This document shows positions 43,693-51,674 of a DNA stretch of 64,000 nt, piece after piece; positions within the stretch are counted from its first letter, which is position 1; every line of letters begins with the position of its first letter. Made by a program: the position numbers and the translations under genes. This DNA comes from UBA5109 sp964606735. GTDB lineage: Bacteria; Pseudomonadota; Gammaproteobacteria; Pseudomonadales; Pseudohongiellaceae. The stretch is taken from positions 1 through 64,000 of the forward strand of contig CAZSHI010000004.1 of the NCBI GenBank assembly GCA_964606735.1, read 5' to 3'. A model generated the notes under the pieces. It saw nothing but the letters and a program-made list of their open reading frames with translations, had not been told where the DNA came from and searched no databases.

Positions 43693-44318
43693 GCTGCCAG
43701 TCCCGCTAGCCTGTCCAGATTGATACTTTTCACACCATGTTCAATTTCCAGTCGGTGATGAGTCGTCAGGATCACCGTGCCACCCTGGGCAGCATGTGCG
43801 GCAAAAAATGCTTCTAGCTCAATGACCCCCTGCTTATCCAGCGCTGTGAAAGGCTCATCAACAATCCATAAAGGGGCTTCACTTAATTTCATACGGGCCA
43901 GGCTGACCCGGCGTTGCTGTCCTGCAGATAACTGATAACAGGGCATATCGTCATAGCCATATAAATTGAAACTGTTCAGTGCCTGTTTGATCTGATCCTG
44001 TTTATGCAAACCCCGTGAGGCGCAAAACCAGCTGAGGTTTTCTTTAGGGGTCAGGGTTTTGTTTATGGCCGGTGTGTGCCCCAGATAAAACAGCGACTGA
44101 TTGAAATCCTGCCGAACCCTGCGGATATCCTGACCCTGCCATTCAATCCTGCCCTCGAATTCATCATTGAGACCACACAAAATTCTCAACAGAGTCGTTT
44201 TGCCACTGCCATTGGAGCCTTCGATCTGCCAGACTTCACCGGCTGCCATGTAAAAACTCAGGTTCTGAAACAGAACCCGTTCATCACGCTCGCAGAATAA
44301 GTCCTTAACACTCAACAT
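43689..44318 (-). CDS. ccmA: Cytochrome c biogenesis ATP-binding protein CcmA
   Basis: The product has 209 residues. Walker A is GSNGSGKTT, the signature is LSAGQQRRVSLARM and Walker B is LWIVDEPFTALDK. It powers release of haem-CcmE. It is the first gene of ccmABCDEFGHI, a complete system I operon that matures c-type cytochromes such as the one encoded at 45238. Confidence 0.96.
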   Translation of the reverse strand: MLSVKDLFCERDERVLFQNLSFYMAAGEVWQIEGSNGSGKTTLLRILCGLNDEFEGRIEWQGQDIRRVRQDFNQSLFYLGHTPAINKTLTPKENLSWFCASRGLHKQDQIKQALNSFNLYGYDDMPCYQLSAGQQRRVSLARMKLSEAPLWIVDEPFTALDKQGVIELEAFFAAHAAQGGTVILTTHHRLEIEHGVKSINLDRLAGLAA

Positions 44319-44354
44319 GGCTGATTACCGGCAAACTTACTGACTTCTGTCGCC

Positions 44355-44360
44355 ATTATA
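44355..44360 (-). promoter_or_regulatory. -10 box of the ccm operon
   Basis: A perfect TATAAT on the minus strand, 37 bases before ccmA. The -35 is not convincing. The rest of the gap to dcd (44361-44481) holds no gene or terminator I can support. Confidence 0.45.
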
Positions 44361-44481
44361 CCCTTCAAACTGCACGTAATCTTATGTAATAAAAAAGGAA
44401 ATCCGGATAAACACGGTTCACGGATGAGCAGCACCTGCAGGTCCCTTTGACAGCAAGGAGCTGCCTTTATGGAACTGAGGG

Positions 44482-45051
44482 CTAAGACCGGGGTGGCGTC
44501 ACGCCCGTTTGACCCATGTATTTTCCATTACGATCCTTGTAAGTCGTCTCGCATTGTTCGTCAGACTCATAAAACAGCATCTGGGCCACGCCTTCATTGG
44601 CATAAATCTTTGCCGGCAAGGGGGTGGTATTGGAAAACTCAAGTGTCACGTGACCTTCCCATTCAGGCTCCAATGGTGTGACATTAACGATGATGCCACA
44701 GCGTGCATAAGTCGATTTACCCAAACAGACAGTCAATACATTGGAAGGAATCCGGAAATACTCAACGGTTCTGGCCAGCGCAAAAGAGTTCGGGGGGATG
44801 ATGCAGACATTTTCATCAATGCTGACAAAACTGGATTCATCAAAATTTTTCGGATCAACCACATTGGTGGTGTGTACATTAGTAAATATCTTGAATTCAC
44901 TGGCACAACGCACATCATAACCATAGCTGGAGGTCCCGTAGGAAATAACCCGCCTGCCATCAATATCACGGACCTGTCCCGGCTCAAAGGGCTCAATCAT
45001 GCCCTGCTGCTCTGCCATCTTACGAATCCACTTGTCAGATTTGATAGTCAT
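44482..45051 (-). CDS. dcd: dCTP deaminase
   Basis: The product has 189 residues. It deaminates dCTP to dUTP for thymidylate supply. It matches the E. coli/Pseudomonas type closely: MTIKSDKWIRKM at the start, SSYGYDVRCASEFK, CIIPPNSFALARTVEYFRIP, GKSTYARCGIIVNVTPLEPEWEG with the catalytic glutamate in EWEGHVTLEFSN. It is divergent from the cytochrome gene. Confidence 0.97.
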   Translation of the reverse strand: MTIKSDKWIRKMAEQQGMIEPFEPGQVRDIDGRRVISYGTSSYGYDVRCASEFKIFTNVHTTNVVDPKNFDESSFVSIDENVCIIPPNSFALARTVEYFRIPSNVLTVCLGKSTYARCGIIVNVTPLEPEWEGHVTLEFSNTTPLPAKIYANEGVAQMLFYESDEQCETTYKDRNGKYMGQTGVTPPRS

Positions 45052-45157
45052 ATAAGCCTGTTTTTCCCCTCATCCTGCTGTGTCATGAATTTTCAGTCGT
45101 TTTCCTGAAAAAGTGCACATATTACGCAGTTAAAGCTGACTTTGACAGCCCAATATT

Positions 45158-45166
45158 TGCTACAAT
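45158..45166 (+). promoter_or_regulatory. Extended -10 of the cytochrome gene
   Basis: TGC-TACAAT (TACAAT at 45161-45166) lies 72 bases before the ATG. A TTGACA at 45142-45147 is too close (13 bases) to be its -35, so the extended -10 is the main element. Confidence 0.45.
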
Positions 45167-45237
45167 GCCCACCGCATAGAGCGCTAATTTACCGCTGGTA
45201 CTGAAGCGCCTGTTTCATATTCATTCAGGAGTAAACG

Positions 45238-45573
45238 ATGAGATTAAAACTTTTACTGTCAGCCAGTTTCTGCCTTGCTATGTTGTCACAAAATGGAATG
45301 GCCCAGGACGTCGAAGCCGGACGTGTACTTTATGGCACCTGTGCCGCCTGTCATGGCCCTAACGGAGAAGGACTGGAAGCCTTGAACGCTCCTAAAATAG
45401 CCGGCCAGCAGGCCTGGTATACCGTTCGCCAGTTACAGAATTTCAAAAATGGCGTGCGTGGTGCAGACTCTCGTGACATTTATGGCCAGCAGATGGCGCC
45501 AATGGCACAGATCCTGACGACTGAAGAAGCGATTCGCAATGTTGCTGCTTACATCGCAACGCTGGGCAACTGA
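45238..45573 (+). CDS. Small periplasmic class I c-type cytochrome
   Basis: The product has 111 residues. A 22-residue signal peptide (ending GMAQ) is followed by haem motif CAACH (C35, C38, H39) and candidate axial methionines in QQMAPMAQ (near 83-86). It is single-haem and about 89 residues when mature, like the c553/c5 group or half of a c4. It should carry electrons in the periplasm and depends on the ccm operon encoded nearby. AGGAG stands seven bases before the ATG. Confidence 0.9.
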   Translation: MRLKLLLSASFCLAMLSQNGMAQDVEAGRVLYGTCAACHGPNGEGLEALNAPKIAGQQAWYTVRQLQNFKNGVRGADSRDIYGQQMAPMAQILTTEEAIRNVAAYIATLGN

Positions 45574-45601
45574 TAAATCGGATTGAAAGATGCCCTCGTC
45601 T

Positions 45602-45629
45602 AAAAGCCCCGAACACGGGGCTTTTTTTT
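45602..45629. terminator. Bidirectional terminator between the cytochrome gene and recJ
   Basis: AAAAGCCCCG-AACA-CGGGGCTTTT, with eight T at 45622-45629 on the plus strand and an A-run on the other side. It serves the convergent cytochrome and recJ genes. Confidence 0.85.
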
Positions 45630-45646
45630 GGCCTGATAACGCGTAT

Positions 45647-47380
45647 TTAACAGGAAATGAAATACTCGATCACGAGTTGGGCTGAGCGTTGCCCGCGATA
45701 TTCATTTAGCTGCAGGCGGTAGGCAAGTTCCAGCTGTGTGAATTGCACGGACAGAAGTGCTTCATCGACATTGAAGGCGATGGCATCAATCAGCTCACTG
45801 GCGCCTTCCGGTCGCAGCAGCAGTTTCAGATGTTTGTTCGCCAGCGTTCTTTGCTGAACACATTCAAAACTGCCGCAAAAAAGTGGCTCGGGAAAATGCT
45901 GCCCCCAAGGTCCTGCAGAAACCAGTAATTCGGCAAAATCCAGATTCAGGCAATCCGCAGGCAGTGCTCCATCTGTCAGGAGTACCCGTTTCAGCATGCT
46001 GTCGTCCAGCGTGCTTTCCAGCTCCTCGATAAACTCTAAGTGAAAGCGTTCAAAATCAGCCCGTGCAAGGCTGAGCCCGGCTGCCATGGCATGACCACCG
46101 AAGCGACTGAGCAGGTCGGGATGACGGCTTGCAATCCTGTCCAGTAAATCCCTGATATGCAAACCGGGGATTGATCGTGCCGAACCTTTAATTTCATGAT
46201 CATTCTCGGCACTCGCGGCAAAAATGATGCACGGCTTGTGGAAACGGTCTTTCAGACGAGATGCCAGAATACCCACTACCCCTGAATGCCAGTGTTCGTT
46301 ATACAGGCAGATACCTGCCTGCGACTGCACATCCTCATCAAGCTCTTGCAGAATAACCAGTGCATCTGCCTGCATGCTCTCCTCGATACTTTTTCTATCC
46401 TGATTGAGGTCATTGAGCTGTCGTGCAAGTTCCAGGGCATCTTGTTGTGATGAACTCATGAGACATTCAATGCCCAGACTCATGTCATCCAGCCGACCCG
46501 CTGCATTCAGGCGAGGCCCAAGCACAAACCCCAGATCTGCAGACTGCAGAGTACGACAATCTTTGTTGGCCACAGCCAGAATGGCCATGATGCCTGGTCG
46601 GGCGCGACCAGCCCTGATCGATGCCAGTCCGTGCTTGACCAGACAACGGTTATTGGCATCCAGAGGCACGACATCTGCAACCGTTCCCAACGCTACCAGA
46701 TCCAAAAACTGCAGCATATTCGGCTCCTGCCGGTCAGAGCCCTCGAACCAATTGCTTTCCCGCAGCTGACTGCGCAGGGCCAGCAAGAGATAGTAAACCA
46801 CCCCAACCCCAGCCAGGGATTTCGAGGGAAAGGCACAATCCGCTTGGTTGGGATTCAGGATGCAATCCGCATCCGGTAGAGTCTGCGCAGGCAAATGATG
46901 ATCGGTAATCAGGACCTTAATACCCAGTGACTTGGCTTTTCTCACCCCTTCAAAACTGGCAATGCCATTATCAACCGTTATGATCAGTGCCGGTTGTCTC
47001 AGTTTGGCAAGCTCGACGATTTCAGGCGTTAGACCATAGCCGAATTCAAAACGATTAGGGACCAGGTAATCAAGGTTTGTAAAACCAAAAGCCCTCAGGC
47101 AGAGGATCAGTAAGGCCGTACTGGTTGCACCATCGGCATCAAAATCACCGATGACCAGTACCCTTTCATCCTGCTGCAGACTGTGACTGAGCAAGTGAAC
47201 AGCGGCATCGATGTTCAGCATCAGCTGCGGGTCCAGCAGGGATGAGAGCTCGAGTGAACATTCAGCATCATTCTTCACACCACGGCTCAAGAGCAATCGC
47301 TCGATAACCGGGTGCACATTCAGCTTTAGGTTTATACCTTCAGGCACATCACGTTGTGAAATAGTGAGAGCCTGGCTCAT
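45647..47380 (-). CDS. recJ: Single-stranded-DNA-specific exonuclease RecJ
   Basis: The product has 577 residues. It degrades single strands 5' to 3' in recombination and mismatch repair. The DHH phosphoesterase motifs are DFDAD (79-83), DHHLPA (160-165), FVLGPRLNAAGRLDDM and RFGGHAMAAGLSL. A C-terminal OB-like domain follows. GCGAGA lies about eight bases before its ATG. Confidence 0.96.
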   Translation of the reverse strand: MSQALTISQRDVPEGINLKLNVHPVIERLLLSRGVKNDAECSLELSSLLDPQLMLNIDAAVHLLSHSLQQDERVLVIGDFDADGATSTALLILCLRAFGFTNLDYLVPNRFEFGYGLTPEIVELAKLRQPALIITVDNGIASFEGVRKAKSLGIKVLITDHHLPAQTLPDADCILNPNQADCAFPSKSLAGVGVVYYLLLALRSQLRESNWFEGSDRQEPNMLQFLDLVALGTVADVVPLDANNRCLVKHGLASIRAGRARPGIMAILAVANKDCRTLQSADLGFVLGPRLNAAGRLDDMSLGIECLMSSSQQDALELARQLNDLNQDRKSIEESMQADALVILQELDEDVQSQAGICLYNEHWHSGVVGILASRLKDRFHKPCIIFAASAENDHEIKGSARSIPGLHIRDLLDRIASRHPDLLSRFGGHAMAAGLSLARADFERFHLEFIEELESTLDDSMLKRVLLTDGALPADCLNLDFAELLVSAGPWGQHFPEPLFCGSFECVQQRTLANKHLKLLLRPEGASELIDAIAFNVDEALLSVQFTQLELAYRLQLNEYRGQRSAQLVIEYFISC

Positions 47381-47566
47381 CGTAATCTCGCCCGAATCAA
47401 GAAATCAGTCTCTGCTGGAATGAAAAAAACGCTGAAACTATGGTGTTTGCTGGAAACAGACTTGAAAATATCACATGCTCCCCATAGATAATGAACACAT
47501 AGTGGCTGGTAAATGTGTAGTAAATCGGGAAATTCGCTACTGACAGGACATATAAAGCTACACATC

Positions 47567-47595
47567 GGAACTTTGGACAGTGAATCCAACCTAAA
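47567..47595 (+). promoter_or_regulatory. Candidate sigma-E-type promoter of the HtrA gene
   Basis: GGAACTT (47567-47573) is a perfect RpoE -35; 17 bases later is CTAAA (47591-47595), close to the RpoE -10 (TCTAA/TCAAA). It would give a leader of about 27 bases. The 247-base gap 47381-47628 holds nothing else I can name. Confidence 0.4.
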
Positions 47596-47628
47596 CCTCT
47601 AACCGTATTAACAAACTATTCGATTACC

Positions 47629-48705
47629 ATGAAAAAATCTATTAACACCCTTGTCATTGGCTCCCTTTTCGCACTGAGCTCCATATTGCTGGTACCTGGT
47701 CTGCAATCGGCACCCGAGTACCTGAGTTTTCAGACTGAAGACGAAGCCAACAATATTGAAATTTTCAGTGCTGCCAGCCCTTCCGTGGTTTTTGTCACCA
47801 ATTCAGGGCTGGTCCGAAGTAACCCGTTTTCACGTAACGTGGAAGAAATACCACGCGGAGCCGGCACGGGCTTTGTCTGGGATAACAATGGATTGATAGT
47901 TACAAACTATCATGTTGTTCAGGACGCGAGCAGAATAACTATCAGGCTGCAGGATCAGAGCAGCTGGGAAGCCCAGGTTGTCGGGCTGGCACCGGACAAG
48001 GATCTGGCCCTGCTGAAAATCGATGCGCCAGAAGAACTGCTCTCGCCGCTCCCTCTGGGTGATTCTGCCAACCTGCAAGTTGGCAGGAAAGTGATTGCCA
48101 TTGGCAACCCCTTTGGTCTGGATACTACCATGACGGTGGGGGTAGTCAGCGCTCTGGGCCGTGAAATAACCTCCCTGACCAATCGCACTATTCGTGATGC
48201 CATTCAGACCGATGCCTCCATCAACCCAGGAAATTCAGGTGGCCCCTTGCTGAATTCACTGGGCCAGCTGGTCGGTGTCAACACACAGATCATCAGCCCC
48301 TCCGGTGCCAATGCCGGTATCGGCTTTGCCATTCCGGTCAACACAGTGAAGCGGGTTATCCCGCAATTACAGGAGTTCGGGCGAGAAGTCAGACCGATTC
48401 TGGGCATTTCCAACCTGAACGATGCCATCAGCCAGCAAAACGGTATCGATGGGGTTATCGTCGCTGAAGTCACTAGCGGCCTGGGCGCCCAACAAGCGGG
48501 GCTGATGGGACTGGCGCAGGATTCCAGTGGCAATGTCATTCTGGGTGATGTGATTATCGGTATAGAGGATATGTCGATCAGCAACAGCGATGACCTGCTC
48601 AATGCACTGGAACAGTTTCAACCGGGCGATACCGTGACAGTACGAACCCGGCGCCGTAATCAAAACCAGATGCAGTTTCAGGTCGAGCTTACCGAGCCGA
48701 TGTAG
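47629..48705 (+). CDS. HtrA/Deg-family serine protease, one PDZ domain
   Basis: The product has 358 residues. An N-terminal signal or anchor (about 6-28) sends it to the periplasm. The catalytic triad is H95 (VTNYHVV), D125 (DKDLALLKID) and S203 (GNSGGPLL). One PDZ domain follows at about 250-355. The size and single PDZ recall DegS, but the protease core resembles the plant Deg1/cyanobacterial HhoA type, and the long N terminus up to the protease is short. It probably works in envelope quality control. No clear Shine-Dalgarno is seen before the ATG. Confidence 0.88.
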   Translation: MKKSINTLVIGSLFALSSILLVPGLQSAPEYLSFQTEDEANNIEIFSAASPSVVFVTNSGLVRSNPFSRNVEEIPRGAGTGFVWDNNGLIVTNYHVVQDASRITIRLQDQSSWEAQVVGLAPDKDLALLKIDAPEELLSPLPLGDSANLQVGRKVIAIGNPFGLDTTMTVGVVSALGREITSLTNRTIRDAIQTDASINPGNSGGPLLNSLGQLVGVNTQIISPSGANAGIGFAIPVNTVKRVIPQLQEFGREVRPILGISNLNDAISQQNGIDGVIVAEVTSGLGAQQAGLMGLAQDSSGNVILGDVIIGIEDMSISNSDDLLNALEQFQPGDTVTVRTRRRNQNQMQFQVELTEPM

Positions 48706-48753
48706 ATAAAAACGCAGCCAGCTGAGTGTTCTGTATTACTCTGCGGGCTACGG

Positions 48754-48783
48754 TTGTATTGCCTCAAACTTCAAGCATACAAT
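48754..48783 (+). promoter_or_regulatory. Candidate promoter of the secreted-protein operon
   Basis: TTGTAT (48754-48759), 18 bases and TACAAT (48778-48783), 109 bases before the ATG at 48892. Confidence 0.4.
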
Positions 48784-48891
48784 GCACCAAACCCAAATAA
48801 GCGAGTCTTACTCCTCTGTTTGCTGGATACAACAGAAATCATAGAGTCAGACCCTTACATTTCACATGCTCAAATCTACAGGGGGAGAAGC

Positions 48892-49779
48892 ATGAAGCTT
48901 TGCAATCGACTTGCACTGTGTTTTTTTAGCCTGGGGCTGGCGGCACTGCCTGCCCTATCCCAGGAAATAAACTTTGCCGGAGACTGGAGCGCTCTGTATC
49001 ACGAAGACGAACCCGAGCGTATTCCGGGACCTCCACTGGCTGACTATGCCGGTCTGCCGATTAACGAGGCAGCCCGGATGCGAGCCAACACATGGGACCC
49101 CAACCGCATCTCAGTTGTTCCTGAGTTTCAGTGCCGCGAACATGGCGGTGACTATTCCATGCGCGGTCTTGCCCATATGCGTATTGAACGGGTCATCGAT
49201 GAACGTTCGCAGCAGGCGATTGCCTTCAAAACCCGCATGAATTTTCATAACCAGGAACGCACAATCTGGCTGGATGGGCGTGAGCATCCGCCTGCCGATG
49301 CGCCACACACCTGGGATGGCTTTTCAACTGCTCATTTTGAAAATGGCATGATGGTGGTGCATACCACACATCAGAAGCAAAGCTATACCCGCCGCAATGG
49401 CATCCCTGCTAGCAGTGAGCGCGAGTTCTGGGAGTACTGGTATATCCATGAAAACATTCTGACTGTAGTAACCGTGGTTGATGATCCTGTGTTTTATTCC
49501 GAACCACTGGTGCGCAGCCAGAACTGGATGGTAAATCCGGCTTTGCGTATCACACAGAACAACTGTGAATACGTGATTGAAACCCCGATAGGTGATGACG
49601 GCCAGATTGTGCCGCATTACCTGCCTGGCCAGAACCCCTTCCTGACCGAAACAGCAGAAATCTACCACCTGCCCTATGAAGGTATGCAGGGTGGCGCGGA
49701 AACGATGTATCCGGAATTCCGTGAACAATTGGGCCAACCACTGGGTGACAACCGTTTCTGCACCCTGGATTGCGAATAA
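48892..49779 (+). CDS. Secreted protein of the DLxGxW-like type, function unknown
   Basis: The product has 295 residues from ATG 48892, preceded by GGGGGAG. An ORF start at 48754 lies in the promoter and before the signal peptide. Residues 1-24 are the signal (PALSQ). The mature part begins INFAGDWSALYHEDE, then CREHGGDYSMRGLAHMRIER, TWDGFSTAHFENGMMVVHTT and CTLDCE at the end. Four cysteines could form disulfides. The order (GDW start, PHTWDG..LVVHTT turn, RRNGIP.S segment, DDP turn) parallels the gene at 50768 and more distantly that at 1954. I do not recognise a named family. Confidence 0.65.
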   Translation: MKLCNRLALCFFSLGLAALPALSQEINFAGDWSALYHEDEPERIPGPPLADYAGLPINEAARMRANTWDPNRISVVPEFQCREHGGDYSMRGLAHMRIERVIDERSQQAIAFKTRMNFHNQERTIWLDGREHPPADAPHTWDGFSTAHFENGMMVVHTTHQKQSYTRRNGIPASSEREFWEYWYIHENILTVVTVVDDPVFYSEPLVRSQNWMVNPALRITQNNCEYVIETPIGDDGQIVPHYLPGQNPFLTETAEIYHLPYEGMQGGAETMYPEFREQLGQPLGDNRFCTLDCE

Positions 49780-49788
49780 GGAGCTGAC

Positions 49789-50757
49789 ATGAAACAGTTA
49801 ATCAAACCTTTCTTATTCAGTGCCCTTTGCTTGCTGCCCATCGGCAGCCTGATGGCGCAAGACTCAGATATACAGCTTCTGCATGTGCAGGGCCAGGTAT
49901 ATATGTTGTCCGGTGCTGATGTGAACATTACCGTCCAGCTTGGCCCACAGGGAATCGTTTTTGTCGATTCGCCTGATGAAGAAACTATTCCAGCCATGAT
50001 GGAACTCGTGCGCCAGCAGAGTAATCTCCCAGTTCTTTATGTTGTTAATACAGCACTGGATGAAGCTCGTATATCCGGCAATGCAATGCTTTCCAGAATG
50101 GGAGACCAGGCTGGTGCCGGCGTTTTTGGAGGTGGTCGTGCTGCACCGGTTACGGCTATTGCGGGTTCAGGAAGCGGTGTAACCTTACTCGCCCACGAAA
50201 ATGTACTTAACCGCTTTTACCTCACTGACCATGATATTGAGCAACTGGAACTGACCAGCACCTACTACACGGACAGCAAGGATATTTCCCTTAACCAGGA
50301 ACCAGTGGTTATCTATCATGTTGCCAATGCGCATACCGATGGTGACAGCATTGTCTATTTCCGACGCTCGGATGTCATCAGCACCGGAGATATCTACACG
50401 CCAGGCCGTTATCCTGATATTGATGTGGAACGCGGCGGCAGTGTGCAGGGCCTGGTTGAAGCTTTGAACTTTTTGATAGAACTCATTGTTCCTGGCCCGA
50501 TGGCCGAAGCCGGCACCTATGTTATCCCCGGTCGCGGACGCATTGGCGATGAAATTGATGTCGTTGAGTACCGCAATATGGTCTACATCGTCATGCAGCG
50601 TGTAGAAGCCCTGATTGCCGAGGGCATGAGCCTGCGTGAAATCATTGCAGCCCGCCCTACCCTTGACTATGACACCGAATACGGTGGTCGTCGCGGCGGA
50701 CCCAGCAACGAAGAATTTATCACGGCTATCTACAATAGCCTGACAGCAGAGATGTAA
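49789..50757 (+). CDS. Exported metallo-beta-lactamase-fold protein lacking most metal ligands
   Basis: The product has 322 residues; residues 1-24 are a signal peptide (IGSLMAQ). It aligns by eye with SoxH-type MBL hydrolases: GPQGIVFVDSPDEETIPAM, LPVLYVVNT, then the place of the THxHxDH motif reads TALDEARISGN (88-98), so all three histidines and the aspartate are replaced. H182 (NAHTDGDSIVYF) and D201 (STGDIY) remain, and the PGHG histidine is R249 (VIPGRGRIGD). It is likely a binding protein, not an enzyme. AAGGAG precedes its ATG, and it lies 9 bases after the previous gene. Confidence 0.8.
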   Translation: MKQLIKPFLFSALCLLPIGSLMAQDSDIQLLHVQGQVYMLSGADVNITVQLGPQGIVFVDSPDEETIPAMMELVRQQSNLPVLYVVNTALDEARISGNAMLSRMGDQAGAGVFGGGRAAPVTAIAGSGSGVTLLAHENVLNRFYLTDHDIEQLELTSTYYTDSKDISLNQEPVVIYHVANAHTDGDSIVYFRRSDVISTGDIYTPGRYPDIDVERGGSVQGLVEALNFLIELIVPGPMAEAGTYVIPGRGRIGDEIDVVEYRNMVYIVMQRVEALIAEGMSLREIIAARPTLDYDTEYGGRRGGPSNEEFITAIYNSLTAEM

Positions 50758-50767
50758 GGATTCCATC

Positions 50768-51607
50768 ATGAAAATTATTACCAAATCTCTTATTGCCACA
50801 TTCACATTCTTAGCCGCCAGTGCTCTGCAGGCTCAGCCCTCGGAACGTATCTCGTCTGGCGGGGCCTTTAATCTGGATCAATTACCACCCGAGCAGGAAC
50901 TGGGCCGTCCCAGCGCACCGGTGGACCTCACCGGCACCTGGGTCAGTATTGTCACCGAGGACTGGCGTTTCCGCATGGTTACCCCACAGATTGGTGACTT
51001 TGCTAATATCCCGGAAAATGCAGCAGCACGGGAGTATGCGGAAAACTGGCGCCCAGAAATGGATGTCGGTAATGAATGTCGTGCCTACGGAGCTCCCGCC
51101 ATCATGCATGAACCGGGACGCATGAGAATTTCCTGGGAAGATGACCAGACCCTGAAACTGGAGTTTGATGCCGGACGCCAGACCCGCCTCCTGCATTTCA
51201 ATCCGAGGGTAGCTACAGGTGAACGCTCACGCCAGGGACATTCCCTGGCACGCTGGGAAAGACCCCGCGGTCAACAGGTTGCACCGGTCATTACCAACGT
51301 GGTGCCGATCGGACAACAGTTTCCCCGTACTGAAATGATCAGCAATTCACTGCAGGTTTTTACTGACAACCTGACAGCCGGATATTTACGCAAAAACGGC
51401 ATGCCTCACAGTGAAAATGCAGTCGTTCGCGAATATTTCGACATGATCACCATTCCTGACGGCTCCACCTGGCTGATCGTCGACATCATTGTAGAGGATC
51501 CAGAATTTCTGGAAGCGGCCTGGGTGACCAGCATGAATTTCAAACGGGAAGCTGATGACTCCAACTGGAATCCGCAGGACTGTTTTGTCACGAATCCGGG
51601 CTGGTAA
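50768..51607 (+). CDS. Secreted protein with DLTGTW motif, function unknown
   Basis: The product has 279 residues with a signal peptide (residues 1-22, SALQAQ). The mature part has VDLTGTWVSIVTEDWRFRM, CRAYGAPAIMHEPGRMRISWEDDQTLKLEFD, GYLRKNGMPHSENAVVREYFD, and VEDPEFLEAAW. This matches the plan of the proteins at 48892 and 1954, and they look like distant paralogs. AAGGA stands before the ATG and it lies 10 bases after the MBL-fold gene. The three genes end at a strong terminator. No function is known to me. Confidence 0.7.
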   Translation: MKIITKSLIATFTFLAASALQAQPSERISSGGAFNLDQLPPEQELGRPSAPVDLTGTWVSIVTEDWRFRMVTPQIGDFANIPENAAAREYAENWRPEMDVGNECRAYGAPAIMHEPGRMRISWEDDQTLKLEFDAGRQTRLLHFNPRVATGERSRQGHSLARWERPRGQQVAPVITNVVPIGQQFPRTEMISNSLQVFTDNLTAGYLRKNGMPHSENAVVREYFDMITIPDGSTWLIVDIIVEDPEFLEAAWVTSMNFKREADDSNWNPQDCFVTNPGW

Positions 51608-51630
51608 ACCCCTAAGCTGATCGATAACTG

Positions 51631-51666
51631 AAAACCTCCTGGCACCTTGTGCCAGGAGGTTTTTTA
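51631..51666. terminator. Bidirectional terminator between the secreted-protein operon and thrC
   Basis: A perfect 15-base stem (51631-51645 with 51649-51663, loop CTT), A-rich on the left and T-rich on the right, ends both convergent units. Confidence 0.9.
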
Positions 51667-51674
51667 TAGCTTGC

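Noticed and set aside
45142..45166. Consensus TTGACA as -35 of the cytochrome promoter
   Set aside because: The spacing to TACAAT is only 13 bases, so the extended -10 is listed without it.
47377..47589. 70-residue frame upstream of recJ overlapping its start by 4 bases
   Set aside because: The sequence looks random, with no ribosome site and a TTG start inside the region with the sigma-E-like promoter. The overlap with recJ is probably chance.
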